This document shows positions 1 through 8,130 of a DNA stretch of 64,000 bases, piece by piece; position 1 is the first letter of the stretch; every line of letters starts with the position of its first letter. Position numbers and translations under genes: made by a program. Below the pieces are notes generated by a model. The model searched no databases and had not been told where the DNA came from. It was given only the letters and a program-made list of their open reading frames with translations. This stretch comes from Sphingomonas sp. (GTDB taxonomy: Bacteria > Pseudomonadota > Alphaproteobacteria > Sphingomonadales > Sphingomonadaceae), in assembly GCF_017304635.1 (NCBI RefSeq), contig NZ_JAFKMA010000005.1:62001-126000 (forward strand). The letters run 5' to 3'.

Positions 1-792
1 CCGGTTGCCGCTGACGCGATAGCCGCCATAGCGCAGGTCGCGTGGGCTGATCCGCATCCAGACCGGCGGGTCGGCGTCGTTGAGCTCGAGCGAGGTGAAG
101 GCCGACCGCCACGCCTCGGCCACGCGATCGCGCACCGACAGCTTGCGCAACTCGCGCGGCAGCGTCCGTTCGAGCCGGGCGATCACCCCCTTCAACTTGG
201 CGTCGGCCTTGTCGGTGAACTCGATGCGGCGGCCCAGGAAATCGATGTGCGGCGCGTCGGTCCAGTCATAGCTGATCGAGACGGTGCCGCGCGGCGACCA
301 GTCGGACGCGAGATCGAGCCGGATCAGCGCGCGGACGCGCGCGTCGGCGGTCGCGGTCTCACGCTTCAGCACGCCGCCGATATCCTGCGCGCTGACGACG
401 GCGTGGAGCGGCATCGTCACCTGGATCGTCCGCCCGCTGCCCGACAGCGCCAGCGCGCCGCGCGTCACCCGGCCGACGATGCGGCACTTGATCGTCGGCG
501 TCTTGATCCTGGCGAACAGGACCTTGACCTTGGTCGAGGGCACGCAGACCTGGCCCGGCTGGTCGATCGTCCACAGCGCGCGCGGCACCGCGCGTTCCAG
601 CGCCTTGCTCAATTCGCCGAGCGGCGCGCTGATCGGGACCGCGATGACGGAGGTTTGCGGCGGCACGACGATGCGGTCGTTGGCGCGCGGCGGCGCCTCG
701 CGCGGCACGCGCCACACCAGCCACGCGGCCAGCCCGCCGATCGCCGCGACCAGCACCAGCCCGACGACCGCAATGATCCGGTGTATCGACAT
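1..792 (-). CDS. DUF4403-like membrane-anchored protein (3' end cut by window)
   Basis: The reading frame is open from an ATG at 792 to the left edge, so the C-terminal part is missing. The protein begins with a short cytoplasmic tip and one hydrophobic segment (about residues 5-27), then a proline/arginine linker. A motif PPQTSVIAVPISAPL follows, with pairs of short repeats containing L...LE..VP..L. This pattern resembles the N-terminus of DUF4403 proteins, which are usually about 450-500 residues, exported or inner-membrane anchored, and of unknown function. ATG 792 was chosen over ATG 797 because only it opens the anchor frame. No neighbour suggests a role. The family call is by eye. Confidence 0.6.
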   Translation of the reverse strand, partial: MSIHRIIAVVGLVLVAAIGGLAAWLVWRVPREAPPRANDRIVVPPQTSVIAVPISAPLGELSKALERAVPRALWTIDQPGQVCVPSTKVKVLFARIKTPTIKCRIVGRVTRGALALSGSGRTIQVTMPLHAVVSAQDIGGVLKRETATADARVRALIRLDLASDWSPRGTVSISYDWTDAPHIDFLGRRIEFTDKADAKLKGVIARLERTLPRELRKLSVRDRVAEAWRSAFTSLELNDADPPVWMRISPRDLRYGGYRVSGNR

Positions 793-923
793 CGCATCCC
801 CCAACGCGTCATCGCGCGTCGGGAGCCATGCGTAAATCGCTTCTGGTCCGGCCCGATGTGGGACGGCTCCTATAGCATCGTGTCGCCCTCACCCTTCCGG
901 CAAGCGAGGGTGATCGAATATAT

Positions 924-1172
924 TTAGCGCGCAACTGCGGGCGCGGTCGTCGCCTTGGCCGCTACCGTGCAGCGAGCGGGCGGCGTCATCTGACCGCGGC
1001 CGGCGCGGTGATGCGTTGCCGCCTCGACGCAGGCCGGGCGCTCGCGTGGGCGATAGGTGGCGGCGGGGGTCTTGCCGGCCGGATGCCAGACGAGTTCGTG
1101 CGTATCGGGCAGGGACTGCGCGCCGGCGGTCGCGGGCAGTGCCAGCGCGGCGAGCAGAAGGATCGGTTTCAT
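924..1172 (-). CDS. Small exported protein of unknown function
   Basis: This 82-residue protein starts with a clear Sec signal peptide (MKPILLLAALALPATAGAQS, cleavage probably after AGA). A short, Arg/His-rich mature part with two cysteines follows. The start is supported by a GGAG upstream at a suitable distance. I do not recognise the family. It is divergent from the response regulator at 1307, and the 134-bp gap between them could hold both promoters. The mature region is low in hydrophobic residues and has no visible enzyme motif, so a small periplasmic protein is the most that can be said. Confidence 0.5.
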   Translation of the reverse strand: MKPILLLAALALPATAGAQSLPDTHELVWHPAGKTPAATYRPRERPACVEAATHHRAGRGQMTPPARCTVAAKATTAPAVAR

Positions 1173-1306
1173 GAGTCGGCTCCGCTTGAGTGACGCGCGG
1201 TCAGGTAGCGACCGGCGGCGGACGTCGCTTTGCGGCGGCGTAACGAAACGTTGCTGGGGCGGGTGGCGGCTTGAGATGACGCCGCAGCGGGCCTAGCGCG
1301 ATCGGC

Positions 1307-2017
1307 ATGACCGCCCCCACGATCGTCCTGGTCGAAGACGACCCGCCGCTCCGCGCGCTGACGACGCGCGCCTTGCAGGAGAACGGCTACACCGTCCGCC
1401 CCGCCGCCACCGCGCCCGAGATGTGGCGCGCGTTCGAACAGGGGCCGGTCGACCTCGTCCTGCTCGACATCATGCTGCCCGGCACCAGCGGCATCGACCT
1501 CTGCCGTGAATTGCGCCGGACCAGCGACGTGCCGATCATCTTCGTTTCGGCGAAGGGGAGCGAAACCGATCGCGTGATCGGGCTCGAACTCGGCGCCGAC
1601 GATTATCTGCCGAAGCCGTTCGGCACCCGCGAACTGGTCGCGCGCGTCCGCGCGGTGCTCCGCCGCCATGCGGTCGAGCGCGCGCCGTCGGATCGCGAGA
1701 AGGGCGAGCTGGAATTCGCGCGCTGGACGGTCAACCTGCCGCGCCGCGAACTGCTGTCGCCGACCGGGGCGGTGGTCGACCTGACCGGGGCCGAGTTCGA
1801 CCTGCTGGTGGCGCTGTGCGACAATGCCCAGCGCGTGATCGCGCGCGAGCGGCTGATCGAATTGTCGCGCACGCGGCTCGGCGACAGTTCCGATCGCAGC
1901 GTCGACGTGCTGGTCAGCCGGCTGCGGCGCAAGCTATCGAGCGTCGGCACCGACGCGCCGATCGTGACGGTGCGCGGGGTCGGCTACATGCTCAACGTGC
2001 CGGTGGAGCGCCGTTGA
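1307..2017 (+). CDS. OmpR-family DNA-binding response regulator
   Basis: This 236-residue protein has a receiver domain (about 5-118) and a C-terminal winged helix (about 135-232). The receiver shows the acidic pocket EDD at 10-12, the phosphoacceptor Asp54 in VLLDIMLP, and the conserved Lys in a LPKPFG motif. The output domain shows the typical DLTGAEFDLL start and ends VRGVGYML. The stop overlaps the TTG start of the kinase gene, so the two are translationally coupled and form a pair. The trigger is unknown. The organisation matches EnvZ/OmpR- or RstAB-like systems in which the kinase has a small periplasmic loop. Confidence 0.93.
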   Translation: MTAPTIVLVEDDPPLRALTTRALQENGYTVRPAATAPEMWRAFEQGPVDLVLLDIMLPGTSGIDLCRELRRTSDVPIIFVSAKGSETDRVIGLELGADDYLPKPFGTRELVARVRAVLRRHAVERAPSDREKGELEFARWTVNLPRRELLSPTGAVVDLTGAEFDLLVALCDNAQRVIARERLIELSRTRLGDSSDRSVDVLVSRLRRKLSSVGTDAPIVTVRGVGYMLNVPVERR

Positions 2018-3339
2018 CGCGCACTCCGCACCTGGCGCTCGGGCTGGTCGGGCGGATCTTCGCGATCCTGCTGCTCGCGGTGCTGGTCGAATATGGCGCC
2101 AGCACGTTCCTGTACGAGCGCGCCAGCCAGTTCTCGGTGCGGCAGGACGAATCGCATCGGCTGGCCGAGCATCTGGTGATCGCCGGCAAGCTGATCGAGG
2201 AAGAGGCGGCGGAGCGGCGCGCGGCAGCGGCGGCGGAGCTGACCACGACGCGCTACGCGATCGCGTGGCACGCGACGCTGCCCAAGCTGCCCGCGGTCGC
2301 GCCGTCGCTCGACAATCTGACGCGGCAGATCGTCGATTGGGAGCCGGAGCTTGCACGCCGCGATGTCCGCGTCGGGCTGACCTCGCCGGGCCGCGACGGG
2401 TTCATCACCGGCGCGCTGCGGCTCGCCGACGGCAGCTGGATCACCTTCCGCACGCGCCAACCGGTCGCGGCCCTCGACATGGCGGTCGGTCGCATCCTGC
2501 TCGCGCTGACCCCGGCGGTGGCGCTGATCCTGCTCGGCGGACTGCTGCTGCGGCACACGTTGCGGCCGATGCGCGACCTGCAACGCGCCGCCGATCGCGT
2601 CGGGCACGGCGCGGTCGAGGTCGAGCCGGTGCCGGAGCGGGGGCCGGGCGAAGTGCGCGACGTGGTAATCGCCTTCAACGCGATGCAGGCGCGTATCCAC
2701 CGCCTGATCGCCGACCGGACGCAGGCGCTGGCCGCGGTCGGGCACGATTTCCGCACGCCGCTCGCGCGTCTGAGTCTGCGCGCCGACGCGATTCCCGACG
2801 CCGACCTGCGCGACGCGATCCGGCACGACGTGGTCGAGATGGACCAGATGGTGACGTCGCTGCTCGCCTATTTGCGCGGCGAGGACGCGAGCGAGACGGA
2901 AGCGCTTGCCGCGACCGACGTCGCGGTGATGTGCGCGACGTTGGTGGACGATGTCTGCGACCAAGGCGGCGAGGCGCGCTACGACGGTCCCGACCATTGC
3001 GAGGTCGCGGTGCGGCGCGGGATGCTGAAGCGCGCGCTGACTAACCTGATCGACAATGCGCAGCATTACGGCACGAAGATCGAGGTCACGCTGGCCGAGA
3101 CGCCCGACGCCATCGCCATCACCGTCGCCGACGACGGCCCCGGCATCCCGGCGGCGGACCGCGATCGCGCGTTGCAGCCGTTCGTCCGGCTCGACCCGGC
3201 GCGCGCGCGCGACACGCAGGGGTTCGGGCTCGGCCTCGCGATCGTCCAGCGCGCGGTGGCGGCGCATGAGGGGACGTTGACGCTCGACACCGCGCCGCTG
3301 GGTGGGCTGGAGGTTCGGATCACCTTGCCGCGTAGTTAG
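2014..3339 (+). CDS. Sensor histidine kinase, partner of the upstream OmpR-type regulator
   Basis: The start is taken as TTG 2014, which shares bases with the regulator's stop and has GGTGGAG just upstream. An in-frame extension further upstream would lie inside the regulator and lacks support. The 441-residue product has a transmembrane helix at about 8-28, a periplasmic loop of about 120 residues, a second helix near 160-180, then HAMP, HisKA and HATPase domains. The phosphoacceptor is His244 in GHDFRTPL. The N box (LIDNAQHYG), G1 (DDGPGIP) and G2 (GFGLGLAI) boxes are intact, so it should be an active kinase. The periplasmic part has no recognisable ligand fold. Confidence 0.9.
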   Translation: MTRTPHLALGLVGRIFAILLLAVLVEYGASTFLYERASQFSVRQDESHRLAEHLVIAGKLIEEEAAERRAAAAAELTTTRYAIAWHATLPKLPAVAPSLDNLTRQIVDWEPELARRDVRVGLTSPGRDGFITGALRLADGSWITFRTRQPVAALDMAVGRILLALTPAVALILLGGLLLRHTLRPMRDLQRAADRVGHGAVEVEPVPERGPGEVRDVVIAFNAMQARIHRLIADRTQALAAVGHDFRTPLARLSLRADAIPDADLRDAIRHDVVEMDQMVTSLLAYLRGEDASETEALAATDVAVMCATLVDDVCDQGGEARYDGPDHCEVAVRRGMLKRALTNLIDNAQHYGTKIEVTLAETPDAIAITVADDGPGIPAADRDRALQPFVRLDPARARDTQGFGLGLAIVQRAVAAHEGTLTLDTAPLGGLEVRITLPRS

Positions 3340-3347
3340 AATGTTTG

Positions 3348-3477
3348 AAACGTGCTGACGCACGTTTGCGGTGCCGGCCCGCTCCCCCACCCGGCCTCCC
3401 ATCTATAATACTCTGTGGGTGGCCGGGTGAGAGAGTGGGCCGGCACCGCTCATGAAACGCGCCCTTTCGCGCGTTTC
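3348..3477. repeat. Composite palindromic element with three nested hairpins
   Basis: A small hairpin (AAACGTGC-TGAC-GCACGTTT, 3348-3367) is followed by a large imperfect stem with arms 3371-3396 and 3421-3446. That stem has 26 paired positions, of which two are mismatched and one is a G-T wobble, plus an inner CCCA/TGGG pair. A second small hairpin follows (GAAACGCGC-CCTTTC-GCGCGTTTC, 3454-3477). The two small hairpins are themselves near mirror images. The unit lies between the kinase stop and the carbonic anhydrase start. It looks like a dispersed palindromic unit that may double as a terminator. A related small hairpin recurs at 5826-5851. Confidence 0.75.
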
Positions 3478-3574
3478 GCAAACCCGTACGCCAGCAACAC
3501 TTCCTTACGCTTGCGCTGCACGGCGGAAAATTCCGGGCGCTAGCTATCCGGCTCCAACCAAGAGGAGCTTCCCC

Positions 3575-4270
3575 GTGAACGACGTGATCGGCCGCGTATT
3601 CGACTTCGAAAAGCGCGTCTTCCCCAGCAAGAACGATCTCTATGCCAAGCTCGCCATCCACGGCCAGAGCCCCAAGGCGCTGATGATCTCCTGCGCCGAC
3701 AGCCGCATCGTCCCCGAACTCATCATGCAGGCCGATCCCGGCGACCTGTTCGTATGCCGCAACGCCGGCAACATCGTCCCGCCGTTCGCGACGCAGAACG
3801 GCGGCGTGTCGTCGACCGTCGAATATGCGGTGGCGGCACTCGGCGTGCGGGACATCATCGTGTGCGGCCATTCCGACTGCGGCGCGATGAAGGCGCTGGT
3901 CAATCCGGAGATGCTGGAGGGCATGCCCAACGTCACCGCCTGGCTGCGCCACAGCCATGCCGCGGAGTGCGTCGTGAAGGCCGCCTACGGCACGCTCGCG
4001 CCGGCGGAGAAGGTCCGCGCGGCCAGCCTGGAGAACGTCGTGGTCCAGCTCGCGCACCTGCGCACGCATCCCTCCGTCGCGGCCGGCATCGCGCGTGGCG
4101 AGATTTCTCTGCACGGCTGGTTCGTCGACATCCATGCGGGCCAGGTGCTCGCGCTCGACGGCGAGACCGGGCGGTTCAGCCCGATCCGCGACGGCCAGAA
4201 GCTGCCGGTCGCGCTGGCCGCGGCACAGCGTCTGGCGATGGACGAACCGCAGCTGGAGGCGGCGGAATGA
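3575..4270 (+). CDS. Beta-class carbonic anhydrase
   Basis: This enzyme interconverts CO2 and bicarbonate in the cytoplasm. The chosen start is GTG 3575, preceded by AGAGGAG at 3561-3567. The longer frame from 3452 runs through the palindromic element and is rejected. The 231-residue product matches the usual family length of about 210-230. The zinc site is visible: Cys40 and Asp42 in SCADSR, and His99 and Cys102 in GHSDCGAM, with Arg44 pairing with Asp42. The stop overlaps the start of the SulP transporter by four bases (ATGA). The pair therefore probably handles bicarbonate supply or export together. Confidence 0.95.
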   Translation: MNDVIGRVFDFEKRVFPSKNDLYAKLAIHGQSPKALMISCADSRIVPELIMQADPGDLFVCRNAGNIVPPFATQNGGVSSTVEYAVAALGVRDIIVCGHSDCGAMKALVNPEMLEGMPNVTAWLRHSHAAECVVKAAYGTLAPAEKVRAASLENVVVQLAHLRTHPSVAAGIARGEISLHGWFVDIHAGQVLALDGETGRFSPIRDGQKLPVALAAAQRLAMDEPQLEAAE

Positions 4271-5778
4271 GCAGCGCCGCCGTCCCCAAGACCGGCTTTC
4301 TGGCGCGGGACTTCACTGCGTCGATCGTCGTGTTCCTGGTCGCGATGCCACTCTGCATGGGCATCGCGATCGCGTCGGGCGTCCCGCCCGAAAAGGGCCT
4401 GATTACCGGCATCATCGGCGGCATCGTCGTCGGCGCGCTGGCGGGTTCGCCGCTCCAGGTCAGCGGCCCCGCCGCGGGCCTGGCGGTCATCGTCTTCGAG
4501 CTCATCCGCGACCAGGGCCTGTCCGCGCTCGGCCCGATCCTGATCCTGGCGGGCGCGATCCAGGTGCTGGCGGGCATCTTCAAGCTCGGCGGCTGGTTCC
4601 GCGCGATCTCGCCCGCGGTCGTCCACGGCATGCTCGCCGGGATCGGCGTGCTGATCGTGGTCGGCCAATTCCACGTGCTGTTCGACGCCAAGCCGATGTC
4701 GAGCGGGCTCGACAACCTGGCCGCGATGCCGGGGCGCCTGCTCGGGCTCGATCCAGCCAATGCGGCGGCGACCGAAATGGCGCTGGTCGTGGCGCTGCTG
4801 ACGATCGGCGTGATGATCGGGTGGGAGAAATTCCGTCCGCAGGCGCTGCGGCTGGTGCCGGGCGCGTTGCTCGGCGTCGTTGCCGGGACGCTCGTCGCCG
4901 TCGCGTTCGGTCTCGACGTGACGCGCGTCAACGTACCCGAATCGATCGCGTCGGCGGTCAGCGTTCCCGACGCCTCGATCTTCGCCAAGTGGCTCGACCC
5001 GTCGATCCTGCTGGCGGCGCTCGCGATCGCCTTCATCGCCTCGGCCGAAACGTTGCTGTCGGCGGCGGCGGTCGACAAGATGCACGACGGGGTGCGCACC
5101 GATTACAACAAGGAACTGCGCGCGCAGGGCGTCGGCAACCTGTTGTGCGGTGCGGCCGGCGCGTTGCCGATGACCGGCGTGATCGTGCGCTCGTCCGCCA
5201 ACGTCCAGGCGGGCGCGGCGACGCGGCTGTCGGCGATGCTCCACGGCGTCTGGATCCTGGGCTTCGTCGCGCTGCTGCCGTGGCTGCTGCGCGAGATTCC
5301 GATGGCGGCGCTCGGCGCGGTGCTGGTGGTGACCGGATACAAGCTCGTCAATCTCAAGCACGTCCGCGAACTGTTCAAGCATCACGGCGTGTTGCCCGCG
5401 GTGATCTGGGCGGCGACGCTGATCGTGGTGGTGGCGGAGGATCTGCTGACCGGCGTGCTGGTCGGGATCAGCCTGTCGCTGATCGAGGTGATCCCGCACA
5501 TCCGCCGCCTGAAGCTCGGCGTCGCGCATGACGAGCACGACGATCGCGTCGCGGTCCGGCTGTCGGGCTCGGCCACCTTCGTCCAGTTGCCCAAGCTGAG
5601 CGACGCGCTCGACCGTGTGCCGGCGGACAAGCCGGTCACGATCGACGGGACGCAGCTGGCGGCGGTCGATCACACCTGTGCCGAGTTGCTGCGCGATTGG
5701 TTGGCGCGCCGCCGCTCGGGCCAGCACGACGTCAGCGTGGTGGGCGGCACCGGCCCGCTCGCCAAGCTGGCGGCGTGA
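4267..5778 (+). CDS. SulP-family anion (bicarbonate/sulfate) transporter
   Basis: This 503-residue membrane protein has about 10-12 hydrophobic segments. The SulP core starts with the pattern VVFLVAMPLCMGIAIASG, and a short STAS-like domain occupies about 415-503. The start is the ATG overlapping the carbonic anhydrase stop; the upstream in-frame extension lies inside that gene and is a shadow. SulP proteins exchange sulfate, bicarbonate or dicarboxylates. Overlap with a beta-carbonic anhydrase favours bicarbonate as substrate, as in known carbonic anhydrase-SulP gene pairs and fusions, but the sequence alone does not settle it. The STAS region appears shorter than in sulfate permeases. Confidence 0.92.
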   Translation: MSSAAVPKTGFLARDFTASIVVFLVAMPLCMGIAIASGVPPEKGLITGIIGGIVVGALAGSPLQVSGPAAGLAVIVFELIRDQGLSALGPILILAGAIQVLAGIFKLGGWFRAISPAVVHGMLAGIGVLIVVGQFHVLFDAKPMSSGLDNLAAMPGRLLGLDPANAAATEMALVVALLTIGVMIGWEKFRPQALRLVPGALLGVVAGTLVAVAFGLDVTRVNVPESIASAVSVPDASIFAKWLDPSILLAALAIAFIASAETLLSAAAVDKMHDGVRTDYNKELRAQGVGNLLCGAAGALPMTGVIVRSSANVQAGAATRLSAMLHGVWILGFVALLPWLLREIPMAALGAVLVVTGYKLVNLKHVRELFKHHGVLPAVIWAATLIVVVAEDLLTGVLVGISLSLIEVIPHIRRLKLGVAHDEHDDRVAVRLSGSATFVQLPKLSDALDRVPADKPVTIDGTQLAAVDHTCAELLRDWLARRRSGQHDVSVVGGTGPLAKLAA

Positions 5779-5786
5779 ACCGCGCG

Positions 5787-5813
5787 GCCCCGGAGACCCT
5801 TCCCCTCCGGGGC
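5787..5813. terminator. GC-rich hairpin between convergent genes
   Basis: A perfect 9-bp stem, GCCCCGGAG/CTCCGGGGC, has a 9-base loop and sits just after the SulP stop. It lies between convergent genes and could act in both directions, although there is no clear T-run. Confidence 0.6.
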
Positions 5814-5825
5814 TGCGTTAGGTTG

Positions 5826-5851
5826 GGAAACTCGCGGAAGAGCGAGTTTCC
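5826..5851. repeat. GGAAACTCGC hairpin, possible terminator
   Basis: A perfect 10-bp stem (GGAAACTCGC/GCGAGTTTCC) has a GGAAGA loop. It has the same layout (GAAAC-CGC arm, six-base loop) as the hairpin at 3454-3477. Together with 5787-5813 it fills the space between convergent genes. Confidence 0.6.
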
Positions 5852-5879
5852 GGGCGGCAGCGCGTCAGCTAAAGACTCC

Positions 5880-7061
5880 TTAAATCCCCTGCGCCGCGGC
5901 CCAGCCGCTCGCCCAGGCCCATTGGAAATTGTAGCCGCCGAGCCAGCCGGTCACGTCGACCGCCTCGCCGATCACGTGCAGGCCGGGCAAGTGCCGCGCC
6001 GACAGGTCGCGCTGGTTGAGGCCGTCGGTGGCGACGCCGCCGACCGTGACTTCGGCCTTGGCGAACCCCTCGGTGCCGTTGGGCCGGAAGCGCCAGTCGC
6101 GCAGCCGCGCCTCATGCTCGCCGAGCGCGGCATCGCGCAACGCGCCGATCATCTCGCCCCCGCCGATCCGCTCGGCCAATGTCTCGGCAAGGCGTTGCGG
6201 GAGCAATGTGGACAGTATGCGGCGCATCGGCGCGTTGGGCTGGGCGCGCTTGGCTTCGCGCAGCCAGCCGGCGGCCTGTCCGGGCAGGAAGTCGATCGCG
6301 ACCTCCTGCCCGTGCCGCCAATAGGACGACACTTGCAGGATCGCCGGACCCGATAACCCGCGATGCGTGAACAGTGCCGCCTCGGCGAACGCGGCTGTCC
6401 CGCACCGCGCGACCACCGGCACCGCGACCCCCGACAGCGAGCGGAACAGCGCCTCGTCGCCCGGCAGCGTCAGCGGGACCAGCGCCGGACGCGGCTCGAC
6501 CACCTTCAGCCCGAACTGGCGCGCGAGATCATAGGCGAAGCCGGTCGCGCCGAGCTTGGGGATCGACGGCCCGCCGGTCGCGATCACCAGTGCAGGGGCG
6601 GCATAGGTACCGCCATCGGTCGCCACGCGGAACGTACCGTCGGCGTGGCTCACGTCGCGGATCGGCTCGCCCAGTCGCAGCGTGACGCCGCCGCTGTCGC
6701 ATTCATCGAGCAGCATCCGCACGATTTGCCGCGCCGATCCATCGCAGAACAATTGGCCCAGCGTCTTCTCATGCCAGGCGATGCGGTGGCGCTCGACCAG
6801 ATCAAGGAAATCGTGCGGCGAATAGCGGCCGAGCGCCGACTTCGCGAAGTGCGGGTTGGCCGACAGATAGCGGTCGGGCGCGGCCTCCAGATTGGTGAAG
6901 TTGCACCGCCCACCGCCGGAGATCACGATCTTGGCGCCTGGTTCGGGACGGTGGTCGATGACGACGACGCGCCGCCCGCGCTGGCCGGCGACCGCCGCGC
7001 ACATCAGCCCCGCGCCGCCGGCGCCGAGCACGATCGCATCGAAGGGAGTGGCAGCGGCCAT
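5880..7061 (-). CDS. BaiN/HI0933-family NAD(P)/FAD-dependent oxidoreductase
   Basis: The start at ATG 7061 gives 393 residues, the usual length of the family, and puts the Rossmann motif at the N-terminus: DAIVLGAGGAGLMCA with GxGxxG. ATG 7076 and a far upstream ATG at 7163 are possible but add unrelated sequence. A second family marker, ISGGGRCNFTN, follows the FAD fold. Members of this family (HI0933, YhiN, BaiN) are cytoplasmic flavoproteins. Reported activities are diverse and the physiological substrate is usually unknown. The gene is divergent from the TauE-type permease, with an AT-rich inverted repeat between them. Confidence 0.88.
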   Translation of the reverse strand: MAAATPFDAIVLGAGGAGLMCAAVAGQRGRRVVVIDHRPEPGAKIVISGGGRCNFTNLEAAPDRYLSANPHFAKSALGRYSPHDFLDLVERHRIAWHEKTLGQLFCDGSARQIVRMLLDECDSGGVTLRLGEPIRDVSHADGTFRVATDGGTYAAPALVIATGGPSIPKLGATGFAYDLARQFGLKVVEPRPALVPLTLPGDEALFRSLSGVAVPVVARCGTAAFAEAALFTHRGLSGPAILQVSSYWRHGQEVAIDFLPGQAAGWLREAKRAQPNAPMRRILSTLLPQRLAETLAERIGGGEMIGALRDAALGEHEARLRDWRFRPNGTEGFAKAEVTVGGVATDGLNQRDLSARHLPGLHVIGEAVDVTGWLGGYNFQWAWASGWAAAQGI

Positions 7062-7194
7062 GCTCGTCCCTGCCATGCCCTGCCCATCCGCAAAAGCATT
7101 GTATGGCTGCTGCTGCCCGCAATGACCGTTCGGCTCGGTGCCCGGAATGGCAATTTCTTCCAACGGATCGATCGAAAGCGAAAAGATCGTGCGC

Positions 7195-7210
7195 TTTAAT
7201 TCCCATTAAA
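7195..7210. promoter_or_regulatory. Inverted repeat TTTAAT-TCCC-ATTAAA between divergent genes
   Basis: This AT-rich perfect 6+6 repeat sits in the GC-rich 241-bp gap between the flavoprotein (minus) and the TauE-type gene (plus). It could be an operator or part of a promoter. No cognate regulator is adjacent. Confidence 0.35.
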
Positions 7211-7302
7211 ACGATGGATTATTTTGCCGCCTGCCGACTAGTTTTCGGCATGCCGTCGACGCCGAATCCCTATCGATCGCTGCCGGTGCCGAAGGCGGTC
7301 CA

Positions 7303-8085
7303 ATGATCCTGTCGGTCGACCCGCTCTATGCCATTGCCGGGCTTGCGGTCGGGTTACTGGTCGGGCTGACCGGAGTCGGCGGCGGGTCGCTGATGACGCC
7401 GGTGCTGGTGCTGGCGTTCGGGTTCCATCCGGTGACGGCGGTCGGCACCGACCTGCTCTATGCCTCGGTCACCAAGGCGGCGGGGACCGCCGTGCACGGC
7501 GTCAGCGGCACGGTCGACTGGAAGATCGTCCGTCGGCTGGCGCTGGGCAGCGTGCCGGCGACCGCGCTGACCCTGCTCGGGCTCGCCTATCTCGGCCGCC
7601 ATTTCGACGGGACGCAGCACGTCGTCTCGGTCACGCTGGGCGTAGCGCTGATCCTGACCGCGCTGGCGACGATCTATCGCCGCCGCATCCTGCTTCACTT
7701 CGCGCCGCGGTTCGAGCGCGTGGTGCCGGCGCAGATCCGCCGCTGGACGATCCTGCTGGGCGCGGTGCTCGGTGTGCTGGTCTCGCTGTCGTCGGTCGGC
7801 GCGGGCGCGCTCGGCATGACGGTGCTGCTCGTCCTCTATCCGCGCCTGCCGGTCGGCCGGCTGGTCGGGACCGATATCGCGCACGCCGTGCCGCTGACGC
7901 TGATCGCCGGGCTCGGCCATTGGGCGATGGGGTCGGTGGACGGCGCGTTGCTGGTCTCGCTGCTCGTCGGGTCGATCCCGGGGATCGTGATCGGCAGCCT
8001 GATCTCGAGCCGCGTCTCCGATCGGTTCCTGCAACCGGTGCTGGCCGGCACGCTCCTCGTCGTCGGGGGACGGCTCCTCCTGTGA
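7303..8085 (+). CDS. TauE/SafE (TSUP) family permease
   Basis: This 260-residue polytopic membrane protein has the two-repeat layout of TSUP transporters. The first repeat starts with GLLVGLTGVGGGSLMTP and the second with a related GVLVSLSSVGAGALGMT. These glycine-rich motifs line the substrate path in the family. TSUP members export or import sulfite, sulfoacetate, thiosulfate or other small organic anions. Nothing next to it fixes the substrate. The ATG at 7303 directly follows a non-coding stretch and starts a hydrophobic helix after about ten residues. Confidence 0.88.
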   Translation: MILSVDPLYAIAGLAVGLLVGLTGVGGGSLMTPVLVLAFGFHPVTAVGTDLLYASVTKAAGTAVHGVSGTVDWKIVRRLALGSVPATALTLLGLAYLGRHFDGTQHVVSVTLGVALILTALATIYRRRILLHFAPRFERVVPAQIRRWTILLGAVLGVLVSLSSVGAGALGMTVLLVLYPRLPVGRLVGTDIAHAVPLTLIAGLGHWAMGSVDGALLVSLLVGSIPGIVIGSLISSRVSDRFLQPVLAGTLLVVGGRLLL

Positions 8086-8130
8086 TCGCCGTGCGATCCA
8101 CCTCATCATTGCCCAAGGGGATTACGGACA

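Noticed and set aside
1984-3402. 472-codon minus-strand frame opposite the histidine kinase
   Set aside because: It is antisense to a gene with complete kinase motifs and has the Arg/His/Asp/Gln-rich composition of a GC-rich shadow frame.
3452-3574. Longer N-terminus for the carbonic anhydrase from ATG 3452
   Set aside because: It would be encoded by the palindromic element and exceeds the family length. GTG 3575 has an excellent ribosome site.
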